Assembly (NCBI GenBank): GCA_964019415.1 | Contig: OZ025875.1 | Location: 2,779,501 to 2,843,500, forward strand | Length of the DNA: 64,000 bases | Reading direction: 5' to 3' | From: Ianthella basta | Taxonomy: Eukaryota; Porifera; Demospongiae; Verongiida; Ianthellidae | Shown here: piece by piece, positions 55,747 through 64,000 of the stretch | Numbering within the stretch: position 1 is the stretch's first letter | Layout: each line of letters begins with the position of its first letter | Position numbers and translations under genes: made by a program | The notes under the pieces: generated by a model | The model's database searches: none | What the model saw: only the letters and a program-made list of their open reading frames with translations | What the model was told of the DNA's origin: nothing

Positions 55747-56834
55747 ACTAGCTGCAACGCCCCCGCCTTCGGCGAGCCCTGTAGGAGGGTCCGGTGTATA
55801 CTGTAAGGTGGTCGAGTGCTTCCTGTAGGAGGTCCTAGTGCGTCCTGTAGAGGGGTCTTGTACGTTTTTCGCAGATCCAAAATGGCCCACGGTCGGTTCA
55901 TCCTGGGTTTTCACCACGCGCTCCTTGGCGGCAGCTTATTTTAGCACGTCTACCACCTTATATTGATGTGAGGTACAGCGTACGACGGCTGGGAACGTTT
56001 GGGCGCTTTTCGTCGACGTTCGCGCGCGGGAGGTGTTGGCATGCACTGGACGATCATGTATGCTCTGGCAAAGGATAGCCCAGGCTGGCCTGGTGATCAG
56101 TGTGACTGACCTACCATGTGTGCATGCAATTTACATGGAAGATCGCCGTAGACAAACAACGAATAGTTGTAAGAAGCTGATGGTTTCTGTGTGTGAGACA
56201 ACCCCCTTTCCTTTTTCTCCGCTTCAGCATCGCGCTAGCTTGTATGCGCGAACGCCTATGATACGGCATACTTTCTTCCAAGAGCCAAGATGGCCGACCG
56301 TCAGTTCATCCTGGGTTTTCACCACGCGCTCCTCGGCGTCAGCTTATTTTAGCACGTCTACCATTTTATATTGATGTGAGGTACAGCGTGCTATGGCTGG
56401 GAACGTTTGGGCACGTTTCCTCGACGTTCGCGGGAGGAGTTCGCGAACAACGGTTGGAGTTCTTCTTTTGTATTGGCAGCATAGGAGCGTGCGCGGAAAA
56501 CCGTATATTTTCTCCGTAAATCCAAGATGGCGGACGGCTGTTTGGAGGTTTTTCGTCGCGCACTCCTCGGCAGGGGCTTTTTCGCGCACGTCGCCCCCCT
56601 CAGATTGAGACCGGGTGTGGCGTCCATAATCTGGGAAAGTTTGGTGTCGATGCGTCGTTGCTCGCGGGAGGACTTCGCGAACAACCGTTCTGCTCACTAC
56701 CTCTTTATATATTGATATATTATTATTTAAGTGCACCGTGTTGTATAATACAAACACTAGGGTGTCAGCCCCATGCAGCACTATAATATAATTAAATGTA
56801 ACAGTGTCAAAAGAATCACAATGGGCATAGTTCT

Positions 56835-59800
56835 TTAAGGGCAGCTTGTCCTTTTCTGCCACATCCTCTGCAGCGCCTTCCGCACTCTTCCATCTTTGCA
56901 TGCCTCCTCCAGTACCCATATCACCCTGTCATCATCCTTCATGCTCTCCCATCCCACCACTATCTCATTCATCAGCCTTGCCATTTCTCTCCTCTCTTCT
57001 GCCACAAATACACACCGGCACACAAAGTGCTTGACATCTTCCACTTCACCACTGTCACAGTTCTTACAAAGTCGTTCGCCCCTACTTAACCCACACCATC
57101 TGCCAGTTTCTACTCTTAATTCTGCTGTTCCCCCTCGTAGTTTCACCATCATCCTCCTTTGCATCTTACACTCTATCTCCACACACCGCGCCTTGCATTC
57201 AGCATCCATTAAACTCCCAATCACTTCCAGCTTTGGCCGTTCCCTAGCTGCTTCCCTCCATACTTCTCTCACTTCCCTCCATGCTATGTCCTTCAACACC
57301 TGCTTTACTTCTTTCAATGTCAACCCACTCACGGCCTCAGCATCTAACCCCTTCCATTTGAACCTCACCAAATTTTGTTGTAGCTCTTTCACCCACCGTA
57401 CTTTACATCCTACTTCCAAGGCTTCAAGCATCACAACTTTCAATAACCTGCCATCAGTCATCCTCATTACCTGTACCCAGAACTCAATACTTCTCTTCAT
57501 TGCCACCCATTTCATTGGTAGCATGTTCATCTCAAATTGCAGGGAGACCAAAGGGTGTAGTCTCCCCACCCCTAAAAAGATTCTTGCCGCCCGCATCTGC
57601 ACATTTTCAACTGGCCTGAGTTGTGCTCCACAACCCCATACCTCTGCCCCATACAATAGCACAGACTCAACGAGAGATTCCATCAGCCTCACAAAGGTAG
57701 CTCCTCTCACTTCCCCCACAGTGGCCCTGCACCTTCTGAGCCAGTCACTTAGTGCTCTTGCTCCCGCCTTTCCTCTCTCCTCCACCATTCTCGTACCTTG
57801 CAGGTGCTCATCAATCACACACCCAAGATACTTGTACTCCTGCACCACTGCAATCTCTTCACCTCCAACATCAAACTTCTCCTCCGTCCTTTTCATACCT
57901 GTCCTTCTCACATGCATTACCCCGCATTTTTCCACATTCACTTCAACTGACCATTCATTACACCATTCTACTAATGTGTTCAACCCATGCTTCATAGATT
58001 TTTCATCCTCTGCAAGAATCACTGCGTCATCTGCATACAACAACACTGAGATTAGCTGACCCCTGCACTTTACCCCCACTCCTGCCTCTTTCAGCTTAGT
58101 TATCAGTGAATTGATATACAAGGAGAATAACAGTGGCGAAAGGATGCATCCCTGTCTCAACCCACATGTTACTTTGAAAGGTTCACTTCGTCCCTCTCCC
58201 ACCTTCACTTCACAACTCACATCCTCATAAACTGCCTTTAGGAAAGCTGAGAGGCGACCTCCTAACCCCATTCCCTCTAAACACCTCCACAACTTCCCTC
58301 TGTCCACCCTGTCATATGCCTTCTTAAAGTCAATAAAACTGGCAAACATCCCTGTCTTTGTCACTGCTTTCACCTGCCCCAATAATACCAAAGTCATTAA
58401 CTGATCTCTGCACCCTCTTCCTTTTCTAAACCCTCCCTGCTCCTCTGCCACCAGCTTCCTTTCTTCAACTACATGCACCAACCTATTCTGAGCAATACTG
58501 CACATCGCCTTATAAGCAACTGGCAGTAATGAAATGCCCCGGAAATCCTCTGTCTTGCATACCCCACTTCTACTCCTCTTTGGTATGGGGACCACGGTGC
58601 TTCTTCGCCATTCCGAGGGAACCATCCCATTCTTCCAGCACCAACTGAAGAGGCTACACCAAAAATCCACCAGGACATCACTGCATACCATTTCAGCCGT
58701 TAGCCTATCACTCCCAGGGGCTGCTTTCCGCTTCAAAGTGTCCAAAGCCTGCTTCACTTCTTCTCTTGTCACATCTTCATTTAACAATTCATTCCCCCCA
58801 TTTACCTCTTCTCCCCCTTCATCTCCCTGAACCTCTGATCTTCCCCCCTCATTCAACACATTTTGAAAGTATCTCTTCCATACCCCTACGGCTTCCTTAC
58901 CCTGTCTCACCACACCCAGCTCATCATATACCTTACCAATGTCACTCCTCTTTTTTTTACCGTTTGTCAAGCCCAGCTTTCTTGCCATTCTCCACCACTT
59001 CTTAGGATTTCTTATCACTCTATCCAGTTCATTTCGTCTGCTTTCATCAAAACTTCTCTTCGCTCTACTCACTGCTTTCTTATATTCCCTTCTCTTCTTA
59101 ACATAGTCTCTCCTTTTCCCCCTCTTTGCATAACTACCATTACACTCCAACCACTCTCTCTCTGCCCTGTGGAAAGCCTTCCTCAGTTTGGCAATCTCTT
59201 TGGTGAACCATGGTTGCCCACCTTTACCTCTCTTCACCTTCATCTCTACCAATCCCTGTCTCATCATCTCTGTCAATTCTCCGTATATTTCATCAATCAC
59301 TTCCTGGTCATTCCCTGCTGTTTCCACTTTATCCGTCAACAACCTCACCCTCTCCACCTCACCTTCCAAGTATCCCTCTGGGACCGCGTACCGCTTTACC
59401 ATGCCATCTTTAAGTTCACCTTCCTCCTTGCCTTCTTCCATCCCACTAACCCAGTCAGTTGCAACCTCCCAGCTCATAAGGGAGTGGTCAGGTGTTCTAG
59501 TGACCACCCCTCTGCAATCCATCTCCTCCACACTCTCTGACATGGTTGTCACCTTGAAATTTTCAATGATATGGAAATTCTCCTTGCTGACCAGGCAGTA
59601 GTCGACCACTGAACATCCCTTGCCAGAGACACAAGTGAATGCATCCCTTCCCTTCCTCCCATTCACCTCTGTCATACTTGTACTTCGGAGGAAGTCCACC
59701 AATGCTTCGCCTTGACTGTTCTTCACCCCATCAATCACTTTTCTAGGAGGGATGCCATCCCTGTCTGTATTAAGTTCCCCACATCTAGCGTTGAAATCTC

Positions 59801-60353
59801 CACAGATTATCAGAGGCCCCTGTGAGCAAAACTTTGCCACCTGTTCAGATAGCAGCTGGAGGGTTTCCTCTGCCCCCTGTCCCCGGCTTGAGGACTCAGG
59901 TGGGATGTAGCATGCTGCCAATATCAGAGTGTCTTCATTCCCTTGACTTAACTTCACCCATAGAATATCCTCAATGTCTGCGTCTATGACTTCCACTGCC
60001 CACTTCTCCAGCACCTCTTCACGAACCAACAGACCAACCCCACCTGAACCCCTCACTGCCTTCCTATGGAGGTTTCTTCTATTCCGCCCAAACCACCTAT
60101 ATCCTTCCACAGCAATCTCCTCCTCTCCCCTCAACCAAGTTTCCACCAATGCCACCACATCTGGCTTGTAGAAATCTATCACCTTTGCCCTCATATCATG
60201 CCCTTCCCTCATTTTCTCCATTTCACCACCACCTCTTCCCCACCCACAAACATTCCAACACATCATACTCAACCTCCCCTCACCTCTGGTCCCAACATCT
60301 GCAAACAATCCCTCTTCTTCCCCTCCCCCTGCCACCTCACCAGTAGCTTTCAC
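56835..60353 (-). CDS. LINE ORF2: AP-endonuclease and reverse transcriptase
   Basis: About 1172 codons. The N-terminus is an exonuclease-endonuclease-phosphatase domain (MCWNVCGW, VALVETWL, CGDFNARCG, TPDHSLMSWE). The RT follows, with FRGISLLPVAYK, EEQGGFRKGRGC, FIDFKKAYDRVD, GLRQGCILSPLLF and the catalytic YADD at residues 773-776. A C-terminal zinc-type motif reads CKNCDSGEVEDVKHFVC. All catalytic blocks are present, so it may be active. The frame opens with GTG at the ORF1 stop; the true start may depend on reinitiation or frameshifting. Large frames on the + strand here are shadows. Confidence 0.9.
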   Translation of the reverse strand: MKATGEVAGGGEEEGLFADVGTRGEGRLSMMCWNVCGWGRGGGEMEKMREGHDMRAKVIDFYKPDVVALVETWLRGEEEIAVEGYRWFGRNRRNLHRKAVRGSGGVGLLVREEVLEKWAVEVIDADIEDILWVKLSQGNEDTLILAACYIPPESSSRGQGAEETLQLLSEQVAKFCSQGPLIICGDFNARCGELNTDRDGIPPRKVIDGVKNSQGEALVDFLRSTSMTEVNGRKGRDAFTCVSGKGCSVVDYCLVSKENFHIIENFKVTTMSESVEEMDCRGVVTRTPDHSLMSWEVATDWVSGMEEGKEEGELKDGMVKRYAVPEGYLEGEVERVRLLTDKVETAGNDQEVIDEIYGELTEMMRQGLVEMKVKRGKGGQPWFTKEIAKLRKAFHRAEREWLECNGSYAKRGKRRDYVKKRREYKKAVSRAKRSFDESRRNELDRVIRNPKKWWRMARKLGLTNGKKKRSDIGKVYDELGVVRQGKEAVGVWKRYFQNVLNEGGRSEVQGDEGGEEVNGGNELLNEDVTREEVKQALDTLKRKAAPGSDRLTAEMVCSDVLVDFWCSLFSWCWKNGMVPSEWRRSTVVPIPKRSRSGVCKTEDFRGISLLPVAYKAMCSIAQNRLVHVVEERKLVAEEQGGFRKGRGCRDQLMTLVLLGQVKAVTKTGMFASFIDFKKAYDRVDRGKLWRCLEGMGLGGRLSAFLKAVYEDVSCEVKVGEGRSEPFKVTCGLRQGCILSPLLFSLYINSLITKLKEAGVGVKCRGQLISVLLYADDAVILAEDEKSMKHGLNTLVEWCNEWSVEVNVEKCGVMHVRRTGMKRTEEKFDVGGEEIAVVQEYKYLGCVIDEHLQGTRMVEERGKAGARALSDWLRRCRATVGEVRGATFVRLMESLVESVLLYGAEVWGCGAQLRPVENVQMRAARIFLGVGRLHPLVSLQFEMNMLPMKWVAMKRSIEFWVQVMRMTDGRLLKVVMLEALEVGCKVRWVKELQQNLVRFKWKGLDAEAVSGLTLKEVKQVLKDIAWREVREVWREAARERPKLEVIGSLMDAECKARCVEIECKMQRRMMVKLRGGTAELRVETGRWCGLSRGERLCKNCDSGEVEDVKHFVCRCVFVAEERREMARLMNEIVVGWESMKDDDRVIWVLEEACKDGRVRKALQRMWQKRTSCP

Positions 60354-61471
60354 CTGTGCCCCTCCGACACAGGTTCCATCGCTAAAAAATCACGCTCCCC
60401 TCTTCCAACTTTCTGCCACCGCCAATACTTATGCTTCCACTGCTCATCCAATGTCAATAGATCTCTCTCTTGGGCTTTCACAACAAACCACCACACCTTC
60501 TTTTCCTTCCACTGACCCACGTGCTTACTAATGAAGAACCTAGAAGACATCTTCCCCACTACCCTGACCATCTCCTTCGCAATTTCATTGCAGGACTCTC
60601 TCTTCCGGGTTCCCCACACTTTTCGCACCCCTGAAACATATTTGGCTGACTTCTCCCTTCCTACACTCTTTGGACTGTTCCCACCACAGTCATTTTGCCT
60701 CTCACTACTTTCCTGACCAGATCTCTGTAGGCATGTTGCCTGTTTCTCTCGCTCATCTGACACTACCATCTTTTCCACCTTATCACCTGTCACCCCTTCA
60801 CTCTGTGTCATACACTCCAACACCTCCTCTCTCTGGGACCCTCCTAAGCCCAGGCCTCTCAATCTCTCATTCTCCACTCTCATTTCATCCATTTCACTCT
60901 TCATCATGCTCATTTCTTCCCTCAACCCCCCTACTTCTTTGCGCAATTGCACCAGACAAGCAGACAAGCAAAAATAGCAAACAAAGGATTTCCCCTCCAT
61001 CACTCCGGCATCCTCTTTCATTCCCAGGCATCTGATGTGAGACCATCCTTCACAAATCTCGCAGCACACCATTTCCCCTGACTCTACTTCACGAGTACAG
61101 AGACATCTAATTGCTTCGTCCCTGGTCTCCCCTAGTCCTGGCTCACCTTCCTTCACAAGACTCACTTTGCCATCACCACTCCTTCCATCAGTCCCTTCGT
61201 CACTCACATAATCAACCCCTTCTCCAACCACACCATCGACTACTTCCTCCAACTGTCCACCAATCTTGCTCGCGATCTTTGTCCCAATCCCGTCTCCGCT
61301 CTTTTTCTCGACCCCTTCTGCGGTCCTACCATCGATATTGTGAATAATCTCCTTTCTCTCTTGTCCTCTTCTCTTCTGAATCACCCTCCCTACTGATCTT
61401 TTCTCTCTTCGCTCACAGTCGCCCATCAAATCTTTTGTCAATCTACGTGCTCTCACGTTCGAGGCCGCCAT
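60350..61471 (-). CDS. LINE ORF1 with PHD finger and coiled coil
   Basis: 373 codons from the ATG at 61471. The first part is basic. Around residues 120-170 is a C4HC3-type PHD finger: CLCTREVESGEMVCCEIC, then W, SHIRC and CYFC. A heptad-like segment follows (LRKEVGGLREEMSMMKSEMD). PHD fingers are known in ORF1 of CR1-clade LINEs; ORF1 proteins bind the element RNA. The stop TGA overlaps the beginning of the ORF2 frame (gtga), with no ATG at that point. Confidence 0.85.
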   Translation of the reverse strand: MAASNVRARRLTKDLMGDCERREKRSVGRVIQKRRGQERKEIIHNIDGRTAEGVEKKSGDGIGTKIASKIGGQLEEVVDGVVGEGVDYVSDEGTDGRSGDGKVSLVKEGEPGLGETRDEAIRCLCTREVESGEMVCCEICEGWSHIRCLGMKEDAGVMEGKSFVCYFCLSACLVQLRKEVGGLREEMSMMKSEMDEMRVENERLRGLGLGGSQREEVLECMTQSEGVTGDKVEKMVVSDEREKQATCLQRSGQESSERQNDCGGNSPKSVGREKSAKYVSGVRKVWGTRKRESCNEIAKEMVRVVGKMSSRFFISKHVGQWKEKKVWWFVVKAQERDLLTLDEQWKHKYWRWQKVGRGERDFLAMEPVSEGHR

Positions 61472-62306
61472 CTTAATCTCAATCTCAATCCCAAAAAAGC
61501 CGCTAGTCTATATATATAGACTAGCGGACAGACCTGCCCTTCGTGCAGGTCTCTCCGCGTGCTCGGCGTATGCCAGCTGGTCGGACACAGGCTGGTAATG
61601 CCATTGCTACTCAGGCCCCAACTAGTAATGCACTGGCTGGTCATGCATGCTCTGGCAAAGGATAGTCCAGGCTTGCCTGGTGATGTCAGTGTGACCGACC
61701 TACCATGTTCATGCAGACTTTCTGCAATATAAAGACATATAATGTACAAAGGAATGCAGCAAAATGTTGGCAGATGTAGGGATGGTGAAAACGTATTCAA
61801 AGTCAGCGCATGTTAATGACCTGGGTTTTGCATGGACCGGCCCTCCTCCTTGTTACTATGGTTTTTCCACCAGGTGCTTTTGCCATACCTTGCAGGTACG
61901 CACTGCGCACCATCCTTATATCTGCCCTTGTTTTTGGAGGTTTTCCGCCGCGCACTCCTCGGCAGGGACTTCTTCGCGCACGTCGCCGCCCTTAGATCGA
62001 GATCGGGTGTGGCGTCCATAATCTGGGAAAGTTTGGTCTCAATTGGTGGCCGCTCGCGGGAGCACTTCGCGGACAGCTGTCGCACGCTGTACCTCACATC
62101 AATATAAGGTGGTAGACGTGCTAAAATAAGCTGCTGCCGAGGAGCGCATGGTGAAAATCCAGGATGAACCGACCGTCGGCCATCTTGGATCTGCGAAAAC
62201 GTACGGAACGCACTAGACCCCCCGTACAGGAAGCACTCGACCACTTTACAGTATGCACTGGACCATCGTACAGGGCTTGCCGAAGGCGGGGGCCTTGCAG
62301 CTAGTA

Positions 62307-63421
62307 TATAATATATATAAAATTCATGCTTCCGGATAATTCCGGAAATTCAACGTTTCGCGAGTGTTGGAGGCAGCAGAGGACTTTTGCAGGATACTTG
62401 AAGATGTCTCTGCAAAGCCACGGGACAGCCCTGTAACTGAGAGTGCCTCCCTAAAAGAAATTTTAGTAACAGGGAGCGCAGTAGCAGGAAGTCGCTGACA
62501 ATAGAACACTAACCACTCAATTCCTCTGTTGGCACAAACCTAATATCCTGGAGCACCTAGCAGCAGTACGTGGTGTCCTCTTCTTCTAAACTTGTTGATA
62601 TTGCTGGTACTTTGCTCTTTCTTCACTTTATCGTCACATTGTGTGATGTGGACGCTGAAAATACTGCCATATTTCTTCACTTCAACCTCCCTACCTTCAT
62701 CAATTTCGCATCTAGCTGCTGTTTGCTCCCTTGTACATGTTGCAAAGATGATAAGGTAACTACAGTGTCGTTCTCGCTGAAATATTCCAACATTCCCGCC
62801 AACGCGGACGAAGTTTCTGACAAAGTTATTATCCGAGCGTAAATGATTAGCTATACAAATGGTGGCAGAAACCATCTTGTAGCGAATTTTGTTCCCCTGA
62901 AAGCTTCGTACTAGAAGGTGGGGTGATGGTAAGTTAGAAAATCGAAGCAAAGTCTGTGTTTATGCTGCAGTTCTTGGCCAACAAGCGCAGAAGTTTCACG
63001 TTTCCGAATTACCCTGTTTCCAGAAATACCCTGAATTACTAATTTTAGCAAAAATAGTGAGTAGTTCAAAATTGATAGAAATTGTACTACACATGTTTTG
63101 TACAGGAAAATTTCTAGTATATAAAACTGACCATGTCTGTCTATCTGTGTGTCCGCTATGCGCGCATGCCTTTCTTGCACCATTGGCGTCAAACTCGTTG
63201 TGGTTGCTGAGAGCGCCGGGGGTCAGGTTTTAGCGGGGTTGACGTTGCACGTCTTGCAATTCGCAGAGAGTTATCCTTTTTTCAGTGCTCATATTTTTAT
63301 TCAATTATACAAGTGCAGCTAGAAATGCACCATGCATACTACATAGCAAAAGCTAGTGGGTGGTGATAGGATAACGGAGGTCCTCTTTGACAATCAGCCA
63401 GCTCCTCTCTGGATTTGAGAA
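62307..63421. other. Unassigned
   Basis: Frames of 90 codons (62570-62842 +) and 136 codons (62950-62540 -) overlap each other and show no recognised domain. No splice-linked context supports either. Confidence 0.4.
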
Positions 63422-63993
63422 CTAGCCAAAGTCAGGGCCCAATTCTTGGATGCACTCCCACCAGGTTCTTAGGTGATCCAGTTGACCACCCGCAGTTGCA
63501 TCATCTGCAAACCAAATGTGCTGTACGGAATTTGGGAGTTTACAGATGAGGGGGTCCCCTTGGTTAGTACCTTCTTGGGAGTGATCATGATCAATGAACA
63601 GTGGTGAGCCATTACAATAGGTGTTGATCAGGATTCTGGCCAGTGAAGGACAGAGGACCTGAGCATTTCTCGTGGCTGCTTCCTGATTTAGGGAATTTAA
63701 GGCATTACTTGCGTCAACCAATAAGATAGCTTCTGTGCTGAGTTCTCCCCTCAGTTAGCTCTTGGCATGTAGCCCTGCTTCACATCCGCTGAACTGACCC
63801 ACGCACAGCTAGTACCCACCACTGTCCAAATGTCATCTGTAATGATTGCGAGCACAGTCTTTCCAATGACCCTCTGAAGAACTTCTCCCACTCCTGGGCT
63901 TTTGTCCAGGGCAATCAGTCGACAAGCAACAAAGCCTGTAAATCCTCTAGGGTTAACATAGATGGAGCACAATCTTCTGGCTATGCAAGCCAC
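63422..63993 (-). pseudogene. Decayed non-LTR-type reverse transcriptase, partial
   Basis: The minus-strand frames 63993-63751 (GFTGFVACRLIALDKSPGV, then GEVLQRVIGKTV) and 63721-63422 (VDASNALNSLNQEAA, EGTNQGDPLI, HIWFADDATAGG, LRTWWECIQELGPDFG) carry the RT blocks, including the FADD catalytic motif. A frameshift and short gaps separate and compress them. The type is related to, but distinct from, the RLE LINE in gene B. It probably continues beyond the right edge. Confidence 0.8.
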
Positions 63994-64000
63994 TGCACTG

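Larger units (their letters stand above)
56720..61496 (-). mobile_element. Full-length CR1-like LINE (ORF1 + ORF2)
   Basis: Both ORFs are intact and on the minus strand. The 5' boundary is placed near 61496, before a hairpin (gctagtctatatatatagac). The 3' boundary is near 56720, beyond the ORF2 stop. The target duplication was not resolved because the flanks are themselves repeats. Confidence 0.85.
55747..62306. mobile_element. Large inverted-repeat composite (about 245-bp TIRs) hosting a LINE
   Basis: The first about 245 bp (tactagctgcaa, ccccgccttcggc, gtggtcgagtgcttcctgta, catcctgg, ttttagcacgtctaccacct) are the inverted complement of 62062-62306, with about 85-90% agreement by eye. Inside the left arm the unit is partly repeated in direct orientation (gttcatcctgggttttcacc at about 55890 and 56308). 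The block cgcgcactcctcggcagg, then ggcgtccataatctgggaaa, occurs at both about 56560-56640 and 61950-62032 in the same orientation. A CR1-like LINE occupies the centre. No DNA transposase is visible. The superfamily is unknown. Confidence 0.7.

Noticed and set aside
56896-58059. 387-codon open frame on the + strand
   Set aside because: Antisense shadow of LINE ORF2: Ser/Pro/Thr-rich low-complexity composition and no domain, while the minus strand carries clear RT motifs. The same applies to 58863-59540 and 59188-59601.
62540-62950. 136-codon minus and 90-codon plus overlapping ORFs
   Set aside because: Neither shows a domain, signal or exon context, and each is the other's shadow.

Overview
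The window comes from an intron-rich animal nuclear genome. The main content is a tandem cluster of adhesion G-protein-coupled receptor (aGPCR) genes on the + strand, loaded with transposable elements. An early-branching marine invertebrate, most likely a demosponge, fits best: the aGPCR ectodomains are large and built from FN3/Ig modules, short inverted-repeat elements are very common, AC arrays are long, and the reverse-transcriptase families are of types I associate with sponges and cnidarians. The species is not determined; this assignment is inference.

Layout. 1-424 is a broken remnant of the 7TM part of an upstream receptor. 1335-3012 holds nested repeats. Gene A (4164-17367, 17 exons, about 1112 residues) encodes a signal peptide, FN3 domains, one Ig-like domain, an HRM-like domain, GAIN/GPS and a 7TM domain with a truncated cytoplasmic tail. 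17775-22053 is spacer. Gene B (22054-49709, 32 exons, about 2578 residues) encodes a signal peptide, nine FN3, seven Ig, one EGF, a segment with a furin-type site, HRM-like, GAIN/GPS, 7TM and a full tail. Its longest intron holds two tandem copies of an endonuclease-bearing LINE. 49710-53082 is spacer. Gene C begins at 53083 with two signal-peptide exons only; its body lies beyond the window or is lost. 55747-62306 is a large inverted-repeat composite carrying an apparently intact two-ORF LINE. 63422-63993 is a decayed reverse transcriptase.

How the parts relate. The three receptor units share closely similar promoter blocks, signal-peptide exons and (A and B) HRM/GAIN/GPS/7TM exons, so they arose by tandem duplication. 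The signalling chassis is conserved while the ectodomain differs. Nearly all ectodomain exons are symmetric phase 1-1, so modules can be lost or gained without frameshift. Gene A carries scars of this: a remnant of one Ig exon, a duplicated exon start around inserted repeats, and a 1-nt deletion that removes most of the tail. I joined exons by hand from splice consensus, phase and A/B homology; boundaries may be off by 1-2 nt, and no transcript data were available.
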